NCBI GenBank assembly: GCA_001485295.1
Contig: BBOA01000004.1
Location: forward strand, 62,001 to 126,000
Source of the DNA: Type-B symbiont of Plautia stali
GTDB taxonomy: Bacteria; Pseudomonadota; Gammaproteobacteria; Enterobacterales; Enterobacteriaceae
Length of the DNA: 64,000 bases
Reading direction: 5' to 3'
In this document: positions 11,142-20,677 of the stretch, piece by piece
Numbering within the stretch: position 1 is the first letter of the stretch
How the letters are laid out: every line of letters starts with the position of its first letter
Program-made: the position numbers and the translations under genes
The notes under the pieces: generated by a model
Seen by the model: only the letters and a program-made list of their open reading frames with translations
Told to the model about the DNA's origin: nothing
Databases searched by the model: none

Positions 11142-11704
11142 TTAGCAGCCGCCGGCGGCGTCGATAAAGGTGCCGGTAATATAGGAGGCAGGAGGCTGTC
11201 TCACTCGCCAGCCAGACGATCGCTTCGGCAATCTCCTCTGCTTCGCCGCCGCGTCCCATCGGGATAACGTCCGCCATAGCCGCCACGCGATTGACCCGCA
11301 CCGGCTCGCCGTCTTCCGTATGCATCTCGGTATAGATAAATCCCGGCCTGACGCGAATGCCATGCGCCGCCATCTCCAGCGACAATCCCTTCGTCAGTCA
11401 GTGCATTTATCCCCCCTTTCGACGCTGCGTAATCGACATACTCTCCCGGCGCGCCAAGACGCGATGTGGCCGAGGGGACGTTGATGATCGATCCGCCTAG
11501 GCCGCTGTGCTGCGTGCCCATGCGTTTCACCGCTTCGCGGCAGTAGAGAAAGGCGCCGGTGATGTTGGTGGCGAAGACGCGCTGCAGGCATTCGGCGCTG
11601 AGATCCTCAACCCGACACTGCGTAAACAGGATGCCAGCGTTGTTGACCAGCACGCCGAGCGGTCTCTCTTCTTCACCTGCGCTTCGTCGGCGATATCCGC
11701 CTAA
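11142..11704 (-). pseudogene. ygfF: Short-chain dehydrogenase remnant (YgfF-like)
   Basis: Fragments match the SDR YgfF: LGVLVNNAGILFTQC, the active-site YxxxK in GEYVDYAASKGG, RPGFIYTEMHTEDGEP and IAEAIVWLA, ending ITGTFIDAAGGC before TAA at 11142-11144. Several frameshifts separate them. The Rossmann N-terminus (TGxxxGIG) is missing: the gene runs directly into gcvT sequence at about 11705, so both were joined by a deletion. The substrate of this enzyme is not known. Confidence 0.85.
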
Positions 11705-12107
11705 GGGTGGCGCCCCAAGCCTGCGCGTGCTCGCCCATCCACGCCAGATCTTTCTCGCACGTCGCCGAGTTGACAACCAGACGGAAAAGGCGTCGGTCAT
11801 AAAGTAAACAATCAAATCGTCGATGACGCTACCGGAGGGTGTTAAGTATGCCGGTGTAGAGCAATTTGCCGGGCTGCGTCAGCCTAGCGACGTCTTTGCC
11901 AGCAGATAGCGCAGGAAGTCGCGCGTCGGCGCGCCGTGCAGATCAACGATGATCATATGGGAGACATCCAACATGCGGCATCCTGACGCACTGCGTGATG
12001 CTCGTCCATTTGCAAGCCGTAGTGCAGCGGCATCATCCAGCCGTGGAAGTCCACCATGCGGGCACCGCAGGCCTGATGTTGTTCAAACAACAGAGTTTGC
12101 TGAGTCA
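11705..12107 (-). pseudogene. gcvT: GcvT (aminomethyltransferase) 5' fragment
   Basis: The start region of GcvT, the tetrahydrofolate-dependent T-protein of glycine cleavage. It begins [20 protein letters not shown] from the ATG at 12107 and has [16 protein letters not shown], then frameshifts around SHM and TDAFRLVVNSAT. After about 130 codons it abuts YgfF sequence. The rest of gcvT and all of gcvH and gcvP are absent, leaving no glycine cleavage system at this locus. Confidence 0.88.
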
Positions 12108-12497
12108 TAACCATCCTGTCGCGAAGCGGGTAAGTTTTAGGTTGTCAGCGCCGTGGCGGCAGCCCGCGCAAACGTTCTCTTTTCCCTGACATTATCATTG
12201 AAAAGACAATTTAACCATAAGCTGTACAAGGCCGAATTGAAGCATGCTCTTTGCGGTGCGCGCAAAGTGCTCAGCATAATAAACTGTGAATTTGTGACTT
12301 ATTGCTCAGGAAATCGGAGTCTTCGGGTTTAACGCAGCAAGATAATTAGCAATGGCACACAAATTGTTAATAACCCAGTCTGCACAATGCATTAAATAAA
12401 AGTAATGTGAAACATGCGGTAAAATTAGAATAAATCAAACGAAGCGCGCTTGTTGTGCAGCGACGCCTTTTTTTGGTGCATAGCGCACAGCGGGCAT
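12108..12497. other. Former gcv promoter region, no gene seen
   Basis: About 390 AT-rich bases between the gcvT start and the ubiI terminator. In relatives this holds the gcvTHP promoter with GcvA and Lrp sites. I could not assign any operator with confidence, and there is no open frame resembling a known protein. Confidence 0.5.
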
Positions 12498-12522
12498 AAA
12501 AAAGCCAGCGCAAGGCTGGCTA
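12498..12522 (-). terminator. Terminator of the pepP-ubiH-ubiI operon
   Basis: On the minus strand AGCCAGCC-TTGC-GCTGGCT followed by a run of six T. It lies 20 bases past the ubiI stop. Confidence 0.85.
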
Positions 12523-12542
12523 AGGTAAGGAGTGAAGAAGGC

Positions 12543-13745
12543 TTAACGCAGCCAGTTGGGCATATCATGCAGCCCCATAGCTTGACGCAGCATTGCCGGT
12601 TTCACGCCAGGCAGCGTATCTGCCAGCTTCAATCCCAGATCGCGCAGTAGCTTCTTCGCCGGATGGGTGCCGGCGAAAAGCTCTCGGAAGCTCTGCATCC
12701 CGGCGAGCATCATCGCCGCGCTCTGTTTGCGGCTGCGCTCGTAGCGGCGCAGATAGAGGTGTTGGCCGATATCTTTCCCCTGCTGATACAGGCGACGGAT
12801 CTCGCCGATCAATTCCGCAGCGTCCATAAAGCCGAGATTAATGCCCTGCCCCGCTAGCGGGTGAATGGTATGTGCGGCGTCGCCGATCAGCACCAACCGA
12901 TGCGCCGCGAAATTGCGAGCATAGCGCGCCATCAGCGGAAAGGTTTTGCGCTCGCTCTCCAGATGGCAAAGGCCGAGCCGCATATCGAACGCCACCGCTA
13001 GCTGCTGATTGAACAGCGTCTGCGGCATGCTGGCCAGGCAGCTCGCCTCCTGCGGCGACAGCGACCAGACGATCGAGCTGAGATGCGGATCCTGCATCGG
13101 CAAGAACGCCAGAATGCCGTCGCCGTGGAAAACCTGGCGCGCCACCGCGTCGTGCGGCAGATCGGTAAGAATATTCGCCACCAGCGCGTGGTGCTCGTAA
13201 TCCCAGAAGGTTAAGGGGATATCGGCTTTTTTGCGCAGCCAAGAGTTGGCGCCGTCTGCGGCGATCAGCAGAGGCGCGGTCAGCATTGTGCCGTCCTGCA
13301 AGGTAATAAAGACTTCATTTTCGCCGAACGCCACCTGCCGCAGCTGCGAAGAGACAATCAGCGTCACATCGCCGCAGCGGCTGACGCGCTGCCAGAGCGC
13401 GCTATGGATCGCCGGGTTTTCAATAATATGCCCTAGATGCGTCAGCCCCTGCTGCTCGTCATCAAAGCTAATAGCGCCGAAGCTGTCGCGATCCCACACT
13501 TCCATACCGTGATAGGCGCTGGCGCGCCGCGCTAGAATATCGGACCAGACATCGAGCTTCTGTAGCAGTCGCTCGCTCGCGGCGTTGATCGCCGACACGC
13601 GCACCGACGGCGCCGCGCTGGTGTCAAACTGCGGCTCCGCCGATTTTTCCAGTACGGCGATGCGCAGCCCGCCGCCCTCTAATCCACATGCGACCGCCAG
13701 TCCTACCATGCCGCCGCCGGCGATGACCACATCAAAACTTTGCAT
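12543..13745 (-). CDS. ubiI: Ubiquinone C5-hydroxylase UbiI
   Basis: FAD-dependent aromatic monooxygenase that introduces the C5 hydroxyl during aerobic ubiquinone-8 synthesis (formerly VisC). Full length at 400 residues. It has the N-terminal FAD-binding motif VVIAGGGMVGLAVACGL, the middle motif IAADGANSWLR and the C-terminal GDAAHTIHPLAGQGINLG. Third gene of the pepP-ubiH-ubiI operon, 13 bases after ubiH, as in E. coli, but now followed by a gcv remnant instead of an intact gcv operon. Confidence 0.96.
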   Translation of the reverse strand: MQSFDVVIAGGGMVGLAVACGLEGGGLRIAVLEKSAEPQFDTSAAPSVRVSAINAASERLLQKLDVWSDILARRASAYHGMEVWDRDSFGAISFDDEQQGLTHLGHIIENPAIHSALWQRVSRCGDVTLIVSSQLRQVAFGENEVFITLQDGTMLTAPLLIAADGANSWLRKKADIPLTFWDYEHHALVANILTDLPHDAVARQVFHGDGILAFLPMQDPHLSSIVWSLSPQEASCLASMPQTLFNQQLAVAFDMRLGLCHLESERKTFPLMARYARNFAAHRLVLIGDAAHTIHPLAGQGINLGFMDAAELIGEIRRLYQQGKDIGQHLYLRRYERSRKQSAAMMLAGMQSFRELFAGTHPAKKLLRDLGLKLADTLPGVKPAMLRQAMGLHDMPNWLR

Positions 13746-13758
13746 CGGTGCCCCTTAG

Positions 13759-14937
13759 TTAACGCTTGACCCAGCCAAGCGTGCGCTCAGCCAGTTGATT
13801 ACGCAGCCACGGCAGATGATCCATCGCCAACAGCCCCAGATTTCGTCCCGCCACCAGCGGTGCGTAGCGATTGGCAAACAGCCGCACTAGCTCGTCGGTA
13901 ATGCCGATAGTCGCGTCGCGATCGGGCTGGCGGCGCAGCTGATAGCGATGCAGCACGCCATAGCTGCCGATATCCTGCTGCTGACGATGCGCTGCCGCCA
14001 GCGTCTCCGCCAGCGACATGACGTCGCGCAGCCCTAGGTTAAAGCCCTGACCGGCGATAGGATGCAGAGTCTGCGCCGCGTTGCCTACCAGCGCGAGGCG
14101 GTGTGAAACCTGCCGCGTAGCGCTCTGCAGTGCCAGCGGATAGCTTTCGCGCTGGCCGGTGTGGGTAAAGCGTCCCAGCCGCCAGCCGAACGCGCACTGC
14201 AGCTGCGCCAGAAATTTGCCGGCGCTCCAGCCTGCCACCTTTTCTCGCGCCGATAGCGGATGAGACCACACTAGCGACAGACGATTGTCCGACATCGGCA
14301 GCAGCGCCAGCGGGCCGTGCTCGGTAAAGCGCTCGAAAGCGCGCCGCTGATGCGGCAGCTGGGTAGAGACGTTAGTGATGACCGCCAGCTGTTGATAATC
14401 CTCGCGCTGCCACTGTATGCCGAGCGAGGCAGCGAGTGGCGAGCGGGAACCGTCTGCAGCCACCAGCAACGCCCCTTCCAGCTGATCGCCGCCCTCCAGC
14501 GTCACCTGTACGCTCTCCTGACGTCGCTGCGTGTTGGTTACCCGCGCCGGACAGCGCAGGGTAACGCCCGGCGCGCCTTGCAGCCTTTTGAACATCCGCT
14601 GGCCCACCTCGAACAACTCTACCACATAGCCGAGCGCGGGGATCTGATGCGCCTCCGCGTGCATGGTGACGAAGCCGGCGTGCCCGCGATCGGAGACGTG
14701 GATAGTGGTAATGGGGGTGGCGTACGCTTCTATGCTGCGCCAGAGATCGATATCCGCTAGCTGCTGTCGCGTACCGGCCGCCAGTGCAATAGCGCGGCTG
14801 TCGTAGCCCGGATGCGCACGGCTGTTGGGCGCGCTGTTCTCGATCAGCGTCACCGGCAGCTGGCCCTGCGTCAGATGGGAGATGGCCAGCGCCAGTGTCG
14901 CACCGGTCATGCCGCCGCCGACAATGATAATGCTCAT
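13759..14937 (-). CDS. ubiH: 2-octaprenyl-6-methoxyphenol hydroxylase UbiH
   Basis: FAD monooxygenase for the C1 hydroxylation of ubiquinone synthesis, paralogous to the adjacent UbiI. The 392-residue product shows IIVGGGMTGATLALAIS at the N-terminus, LVAADGSRSPLA in the middle, and NAAQTLHPIAGQGFNLGLRD, where the usual GDAAH is GNAAQ as in UbiH proteins. Its ATG overlaps the pepP stop (ATGA), implying translational coupling. Intact, indicating that aerobic ubiquinone synthesis is under selection. Confidence 0.95.
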   Translation of the reverse strand: MSIIIVGGGMTGATLALAISHLTQGQLPVTLIENSAPNSRAHPGYDSRAIALAAGTRQQLADIDLWRSIEAYATPITTIHVSDRGHAGFVTMHAEAHQIPALGYVVELFEVGQRMFKRLQGAPGVTLRCPARVTNTQRRQESVQVTLEGGDQLEGALLVAADGSRSPLAASLGIQWQREDYQQLAVITNVSTQLPHQRRAFERFTEHGPLALLPMSDNRLSLVWSHPLSAREKVAGWSAGKFLAQLQCAFGWRLGRFTHTGQRESYPLALQSATRQVSHRLALVGNAAQTLHPIAGQGFNLGLRDVMSLAETLAAAHRQQQDIGSYGVLHRYQLRRQPDRDATIGITDELVRLFANRYAPLVAGRNLGLLAMDHLPWLRNQLAERTLGWVKR

Positions 14938-16256
14938 GCCTGACGCGCCGCTGCCATCAGCGCCTCAATTGCATCCGCCTCTTTCACGACACTGTCGGTG
15001 AGATTCTCATTACCGATTTCGGTAATGAGGATGTCATCTTCAATACGAATGCCGATGCCGCGATACTCCGCAAGCACGTCGGCATCCGGCGCGATGTATA
15101 GCCCTGGCTCCACGGTCAGCACCATGCCTGGCTCAAGGATGCGGTCGCGTGAGGCAGTGCCGTAATGGCCAACGTCATGCACATCCAGACCCAGCCAGTG
15201 GCTCAGTCCGTGCATAAAGAACGGACAGTGCGCCTCTTCGGCGAACAGCATTTCTGCTTCGCCTTGCAGAATGCCAAGCTCCACCAGCCCGCCGTTCATG
15301 ATGCGCACTACCTCTTCATTGACCTCGCGAATGCTGATGCCGGGACGGAAAAGCGCCAGAGCCTTGTAGAGCGAGGCCAGCACGATGTCGTAGATGGCGC
15401 GCTGCGGCGCGGTGAAGCGTCCGTTTACCGGAAAAGTGCGGGTGATGTCGCCGGCGTAGCCGTAGAGTTCGCAGCCAGCGTCGATCAGCACCAAGTCGCC
15501 GTCGCGCAGCTCGCTCTCATTTTCGGTGTAGTGCAGAATGCAGTCGTTTTCGCCCGAGCCGACGATGGTATTATAGGCGGGAAAACGCGCGCCGTGCTGG
15601 TTAAAAACGTAGTGAATCACGCCTTCCAGCTGATATTCGAACAGGCCGGGACGGCAGGCTTGCATCGCGCGGGTATGCGCCAGCGCGCTGATGCTTCCGG
15701 CACGGCGCAGAATGTTAATTTCCTCCGGTCCCTTAAACAGGCGCATTTCATGCACCCAAGGACGCCAGTCAGTGAACGTCGCCGGCGCGCTGAGGTTCTG
15801 CCGAAAACCGCGGCGCAGTTTACCCAGCGCGGCGAAGACCAGTGCATCCGCCGCGGCGTATTCACCCTGCGCGTGATAGACCACGTCAAGCCCGTTCATC
15901 AGCAGATGCAGCTGCTGGTCGATATTATCCCAGGGCAGCGCGCGATCGACGCCTAACTTTTCTGGCGCGGCGTCCTGCCCCAGCCGACGGCCAAACCAGA
16001 TTTCCGCCGTGAGATCCCGCACACGGTTGAAGAGCACGCTGTGATTGTGGGTCTCGTTGCTTTTAATCAGCACCAGCAGCGCCTGCGGCTCGTTGAAACC
16101 GGTGAAATACCAGAAGTCGCTGTTCTGACGGAACGGATACTCACTGTCGTTGCTGCGGGTCACTTCCGGCGCGGCAAAGATCAAGGCGGCGCTGCCCGGA
16201 GACATTTTCGCCAGCAGCGCCTGACGACGCTGCTGGAAAGTATCCAGAGAAATCAT
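14934..16256 (-). CDS. pepP: Xaa-Pro aminopeptidase P
   Basis: Dinuclear manganese enzyme removing N-terminal residues ahead of proline. Using the ATG at 16256 (MISLDTFQQRRQALLAKM) gives 440 residues, the family length; an upstream in-frame start at 16283 adds nine residues unlike PepP. The pita-bread catalytic domain shows the metal ligands Asp (LVLIDAGCE and AGDITRTFP), His (FFMHGLSHWLGLDVHDVG) and Glu (TVEPGLY and IRIEDDILIT). First intact gene of the operon, because ygfB upstream is broken. Confidence 0.94.
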   Translation of the reverse strand: MISLDTFQQRRQALLAKMSPGSAALIFAAPEVTRSNDSEYPFRQNSDFWYFTGFNEPQALLVLIKSNETHNHSVLFNRVRDLTAEIWFGRRLGQDAAPEKLGVDRALPWDNIDQQLHLLMNGLDVVYHAQGEYAAADALVFAALGKLRRGFRQNLSAPATFTDWRPWVHEMRLFKGPEEINILRRAGSISALAHTRAMQACRPGLFEYQLEGVIHYVFNQHGARFPAYNTIVGSGENDCILHYTENESELRDGDLVLIDAGCELYGYAGDITRTFPVNGRFTAPQRAIYDIVLASLYKALALFRPGISIREVNEEVVRIMNGGLVELGILQGEAEMLFAEEAHCPFFMHGLSHWLGLDVHDVGHYGTASRDRILEPGMVLTVEPGLYIAPDADVLAEYRGIGIRIEDDILITEIGNENLTDSVVKEADAIEALMAAARQA

Positions 16257-16306
16257 GTTTGCACTCCCTGTAGAAAGGGACACGTCCGCGCCCTGAGGTA
16301 TCTAGC

Positions 16307-16806
16307 TTAGTGTAGCGTCGGTTTTTCACTTCGGGAGATCGGCTGCGGATGATTGAAGGTGTCATGGCACAGCAGCGCCGCCACGCGCACATATTCAATC
16401 ATCTCTTCCAGCTCGTCCTGATCCTCGTCTTCATCGTAGCCAAGCTGCGCGATGGTGCGCAGATCATCGATCGCGTCGCCGGTTTCGCCGATCACTTTCT
16501 CGAGCTTCGGCTGGGTTACGCCCAGTCCCAGCAGAAAGTGGTTAACCCAGCCCGCCAGCGCATCGGCGCGGCCGAAGACGCTCATATCCTTTTCATCCGG
16601 CAGCATAAGCTGAAATAAAAAGCCTTCGTCTTCCAGCATATTGGCGGTGCTTTCATGCATCGCTCGCAGCGACAGCGCGAGGCATTGCTGCCACACAGAA
16701 TACCGCTGATCAGGCTATACATTTCCGCTGGCATCATCCCCACGCCTTGCTGAGAGAGTGCCGAAGCCAGCGCGTTGTAATCGGAGGTTGCGTTCTGTAA
16801 AGACAT
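16307..16806 (-). pseudogene. ygfB: YgfB family protein, deletion and frameshift
   Basis: UPF0149 protein YgfB, an all-helical protein of unclear role usually found ahead of pepP. The N-terminal part ([32 protein letters not shown]) is in one frame. The C-terminal 129 codons ([18 protein letters not shown]..., [39 protein letters not shown]) are in another, with about 60 bases missing between. The C-terminal fragment could still be translated from an internal ATG, but the full protein cannot be made. Confidence 0.85.
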
Positions 16807-16988
16807 AAGGATTCGTCGCGTTGGTAGAATAAGTTCGTGTTATACTACCATTAGTTGTATCAAGATTCCCAGAAAAGGGGGTTGTAAGTTATTTTGCGGG
16901 TCTGGGATTATATAGTCGACCGCCTCCCAACGGCATTGCGTTGAGCACAAAGGGAGCTGCGGGCGAAGTAATCAGTCAGGAAGGTTGC

Positions 16989-17318
16989 ATGTCTTCACAA
17001 CCAGTAGATATACAAATTTTTGGTCGTTCATTGAGAGTGAATTGTCCGCCTGAACAGCAAGATGCGTTGAATGCGGCTGCCGATGATCTTAATCAACGGT
17101 TGCAAGATTTAAAAGTTCGCACTAGAGTCACAAATGCCGAGCAACTGGTGTTCATCGCCGCGTTAAACATCTGCCATGAACTGGCGCAAGAGAAAGTGAA
17201 AACTCGCGATTATGCTGCTAATATAGAACAACGTATCCGTATGCTGCAGCAGACTATTGAACAGGCTCTTGTTGAGCAAGGTCGCATAACCGACCGCCAA
17301 AGTGCAAAGTTCAAATAA
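16989..17318 (+). CDS. zapA: Cell division protein ZapA
   Basis: Widely conserved FtsZ-binding protein that bundles FtsZ filaments at the division ring. The 109-residue product starts [23 protein letters not shown], followed by a long C-terminal coiled coil (about residues 70-100, [18 protein letters not shown]). A longer in-frame extension to 16941 lacks similarity, so the internal ATG is chosen. Directly upstream of 6S RNA and fau, as in enterobacteria. Intact. Confidence 0.96.
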   Translation: MSSQPVDIQIFGRSLRVNCPPEQQDALNAAADDLNQRLQDLKVRTRVTNAEQLVFIAALNICHELAQEKVKTRDYAANIEQRIRMLQQTIEQALVEQGRITDRQSAKFK

Positions 17319-17356
17319 TACTTTATGGTTGCTGTGCTACAGTAACAGTGAAGTCA

Positions 17357-17540
17357 ATTTTCACTGAGATGTTTGCAAGAGGACCAGTCCCCTGAGCCGG
17401 TATTTCATACGAACAGAGTGTGGCGCTCTGTAATCTGTGAGCATGCTCGGTCCGTCCGAGAAGCCTGATGGTTGCGACGGCACATTCACCTTGAACCAAG
17501 GGTTCAAGGGTTACAGCCTGCGGCGGCATCTTGGAGAGAT
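17357..17540 (+). ncRNA. ssrS: 6S RNA
   Basis: Mimics an open promoter and binds sigma70-RNA polymerase in stationary phase. About 184 bases closely match E. coli 6S RNA. Conserved blocks are gaccagtcccctgagccg, gagcatgctcggtccgtccg and ccttgaaccaagggttcaag, and the complementary ends (ttcactgagatg/catcttggagag) close the long stem. It lies between zapA and fau, the conserved place; it is normally co-transcribed with fau and processed. Confidence 0.95.
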
Positions 17541-17621
17541 CCTTACATTCTGCATCTGTTTTTCCCCATTGTGAATGATATGATATAGTTGCTCAATCAG
17601 CGACTTATTAACGGGGTTCCT

Positions 17622-18215
17622 ATGTCCCAGCCCTCACTGCTCGATCGACACTCTATCCGTCAGCATGTGCGCCATTTGCGGCGCGCCCTAACGGAAGAAC
17701 AGCAGATACAAGCCGCCGGTCTGCTGGCGGAACACGCTGTTAACTTTGCCCCCCTTGCCAACGCACGTTATATCGCGCTCTTTCTTTCGGTCGATAACGA
17801 GCTTAATACCCGTCCGCTTATCGCTAGACTCTGGCAAAAGAAAAAACAGGTTTCTCTACCAGTGCTACACCCTTTCTCTGCAGGCCATCTGCTGTTCTTG
17901 CGCTACACGCCGGAAACGGTGCTGACGACGAATAAACTGCGTATCCTCGAACCGCCGCTCGATATCCGTCAGCTCATCACACTGGATCAGCTGGATGTAA
18001 TGATAGTACCGCTGGTGGCTTTTGACAGCAGCGGACAGCGCCTTGGCATGGGCGGTGGCTTTTACGATCGCACCCTGCAAAACTGGCGTCAGCACGGCTT
18101 TTTACCGGTTGGCGTCGCGCACGACTGTCAGCAGGTCGAGTATTTGCCGACGGCGGAATGGGATGTGCCTTTGCCTGTTGTGATGACGCCGTCGCGACTA
18201 TGGCAGTGGGAATAG
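17622..18215 (+). CDS. fau: 5-formyltetrahydrofolate cyclo-ligase
   Basis: ATP-dependent enzyme returning 5-formyl-THF to 5,10-methenyl-THF (YgfA/Fau). The ATG at 17622 gives 197 residues (MSQPSLLDRHSIRQHVRHLRRAL). The family signatures VLHPFSAGHLLFL and LGMGGGFYDRTL (nucleotide-binding GxGGGxYDR loop) are present, with the C-terminus TPSRLWQWE ending in TAG. Behind 6S RNA as in E. coli. Formation of 5-formyl-THF is usually linked to SHMT. Intact. Confidence 0.94.
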   Translation: MSQPSLLDRHSIRQHVRHLRRALTEEQQIQAAGLLAEHAVNFAPLANARYIALFLSVDNELNTRPLIARLWQKKKQVSLPVLHPFSAGHLLFLRYTPETVLTTNKLRILEPPLDIRQLITLDQLDVMIVPLVAFDSSGQRLGMGGGFYDRTLQNWRQHGFLPVGVAHDCQQVEYLPTAEWDVPLPVVMTPSRLWQWE

Positions 18216-18274
18216 CGTGTTAACTAAGGTTTGCATCGAAGTGCAGTCGCCTGCCCTTTTTTAACAGGGCGGAA

Positions 18275-19507
18275 TTAGTAAAGCAGACGGGCGCGGATGG
18301 TGCCTGGAATCGTCTTCATCAGCTGCAGCGCTTTGTCCGCGAGATCCTGCGGCGCGTCGATATCAATCACCACATACCCCATCAGCGGCGAGGTTTGCAG
18401 GAACTGCGCAGCAATATTAATGCCCTGCTCGGCAAAGATCTGGTTAATCGCCGTTAGCACGCCCGGACGGTTCTCATGGATATGCAGCAGACGGCTGGCG
18501 CCGTGCATCGGCAGCGACACTTCCGGGAAGTTGACCGCAGAGAGCGTAGAGCCGTTATCGGAATATTTGGCCAGCTTGCCTGCGACTTCGATACCGATAT
18601 TCTCCTGCGCTTCCTGCGTCGAACCGCCAATGTGTGGCGTCAGGATAACGTTGTCGAACTCGCACAGCGGCGAGGTGAACGGATCGCTGTTAGTAGCTGG
18701 TTCTACTGGGAAGACGTCGATAGCGGCGCCGGAAAGGTGTTTGCTAGATAGGGCGTTGCACAGCGCCGGAATATCCACCACGGTGCCGCGCGAGGCGTTG
18801 ATCAGCAGAGCGCCTTTCTTCATCTGCGCCAGCTCTTGCGCGCCGATCATATCCTGAGTAGAAAGCGTTTCCGGCACGTGCAGGCTCACCACGTCGCTCA
18901 TATTGAGCAGATCGGCAAAATGATGCACTTGGGTGGCGTTGCCCAGCGGCAGTTTATTTTCGATGTCGTAGAAGTAGACGTACATCCCCAAGCTTTCCGC
19001 CAGCACGCCGAGCTGCATGCCGATATGGCCATAGCCGACAATGCCCAGCTTTTTACCGCGCGCTTCAAACGAGCCGCGCGCGTTTTTATTCCAGATGCCG
19101 CGATGCGCTTTGGCGTTCGCTTCGGGAATGCCGCGCAGCATCAGCAGCATTTCGCCGATCACCAACTCGGCGACCGAACGGGTGTTGGAGAACGGGGCAT
19201 TGAACACCGGAATGCCGCGCGTCGCGGCCGCGTTGAGAGCGACTTGGTTAGTGCCGATGCAGAAGCAGCCCACGGCGACCATTTTTTCCGCCGCGGCGAA
19301 GATCTCTTCCGTGAGTTGGGTGCGGGAGCGAATGCCGATAAAGTGCGCATCGCGAATTGAGGATTTCAGCGCATCGGCATCCAGCGCGCCTTTATGGAAT
19401 TCGATGTTGGTATAACCTGCCGCCCGCAGATTCTCCAGTGCGCTCTGGTGTACGCCTTCCACCAACAGGAACTTAATCTTGTCTTTTTCCAGTGATACCT
19501 TTGCCAT
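18275..19507 (-). CDS. serA: D-3-phosphoglycerate dehydrogenase
   Basis: First enzyme of serine biosynthesis, oxidising 3-phosphoglycerate with NAD. Full length at 410 residues. The NAD-binding loop GIVGYGHIGMQLG is near residue 160, the catalytic Arg lies in LINASRGTVVDIPAL, and Glu and His lie in DVFPVEPA and LTPHIGGSTQEAQENIG. A C-terminal ACT domain (LLHIHENRPGVLTAINQIF) gives serine feedback inhibition. The 281-base upstream region is AT-rich; Lrp and CRP regulate serA in E. coli but no site is asserted here. With glycine cleavage lost, this path supplies serine, glycine and C1 units. Confidence 0.97.
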   Translation of the reverse strand: MAKVSLEKDKIKFLLVEGVHQSALENLRAAGYTNIEFHKGALDADALKSSIRDAHFIGIRSRTQLTEEIFAAAEKMVAVGCFCIGTNQVALNAAATRGIPVFNAPFSNTRSVAELVIGEMLLMLRGIPEANAKAHRGIWNKNARGSFEARGKKLGIVGYGHIGMQLGVLAESLGMYVYFYDIENKLPLGNATQVHHFADLLNMSDVVSLHVPETLSTQDMIGAQELAQMKKGALLINASRGTVVDIPALCNALSSKHLSGAAIDVFPVEPATNSDPFTSPLCEFDNVILTPHIGGSTQEAQENIGIEVAGKLAKYSDNGSTLSAVNFPEVSLPMHGASRLLHIHENRPGVLTAINQIFAEQGINIAAQFLQTSPLMGYVVIDIDAPQDLADKALQLMKTIPGTIRARLLY

Positions 19508-19788
19508 TTCCCCGGCCCTATTGTGATTTCAACAATGGCCGCCATAAGCGCGCCTTCTGTCAAAATATCAAAATTTACTCCTGCGGCAAGACAACCGTTT
19601 GCCTTGCCGCCAGCACGGGGAGGCCTGAGCCCAGCACATTGCCACAGAAAATCGGGAGATGAACCGGGAACAAAGAACGAACATGCTGCCGATGACGGTT
19701 ATGTGAAATAAGTCACCAAACTTAGGCTGCGTAAGAAAAGATGTTTTGCGTGCACAAATAACCGGCGCGCTAAGGGCCGCCGGACAGA

Positions 19789-20448
19789 TCATTTTTTGAT
19801 GGTTTTCACGCCGTCTGGCATGCCAATCAGCGCGATATCGGCGCCGCGCGTGGCGAACAGCCCCACGGTGACCACGCCTGGCAGCGCATTAATAGTTTTT
19901 TCCAGCGCGATGGGATCAAGAATACGCAGATTGTGCACGTCGAGAATAATGTTGCCGTTATCGGTGACGACGTGCTGGCGATACTCCGGCAGGCCGCCAA
20001 GCTTGACCAGTTCGCGGGCGACATAAGCGCGCGCCATCGGGATCACTTCGACCGGCAGCGGGAAGCGGCCCAGCACATCCACCTCTTTCGAGACGTCGGC
20101 GATGCAGACGAACTTATCCGCCACTGCCGCCACGATTTTCTCGCGCGTCAGGGCCGCGCCGCCACCTTTAATTACCTGCATCTGCGGGTTGATCTCATCC
20201 GCGCCATCGACGTAGATGGCAAGATCGTCAATCTCGTTGAGATCGAATACCGGAATGTTGAGCGCTTTCAGCTTCAGCGTGGAGGCTTCCGAGCTGGATA
20301 CCGCGCCTTTTATCTGATGTTTCATGGTGGCGAGCGCGTCGATAAAGTGAGTGGCAGTGGAACCGGTTCCGACACCAACGACGGCGTCCGGCTGCACATA
20401 TTTCAGTGCAGCCCAGCCTACGGCTTTTTTTAGTTCATCTTGGGTCAT
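19789..20448 (-). CDS. rpiA: Ribose-5-phosphate isomerase A
   Basis: Interconverts ribose-5-phosphate and ribulose-5-phosphate in the pentose phosphate pathway. The 219-residue product matches RpiA exactly in length. It has the phosphate-binding [42 protein letters not shown] with the catalytic Asp/Glu/Lys set, and a C-terminal [18 protein letters not shown]. It lies between serA and divergent argP. Together with tktA in this window it maintains the non-oxidative branch. Confidence 0.97.
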   Translation of the reverse strand: MTQDELKKAVGWAALKYVQPDAVVGVGTGSTATHFIDALATMKHQIKGAVSSSEASTLKLKALNIPVFDLNEIDDLAIYVDGADEINPQMQVIKGGGAALTREKIVAAVADKFVCIADVSKEVDVLGRFPLPVEVIPMARAYVARELVKLGGLPEYRQHVVTDNGNIILDVHNLRILDPIALEKTINALPGVVTVGLFATRGADIALIGMPDGVKTIKK

Positions 20449-20677
20449 GGTATGTTTACAACCTGTGCGACAACGAAGTGCGCGTAGTATAAAACAACGC
20501 TTGCCGAATGTGTGCGACTGTTTCCACTAACGTGATCGCTTTGTAAGCCAGCCCGCAAAAATGGCGCTAGCCGCCGTGTTTCTGCGGCACGGCGCCCGTA
20601 AAGATCCGGGGCGCGAAGCGCGTCAGATGATTTTTTTGTGGCATAGTATCGTCCATCCTGAACAAGAGAGAACAACA

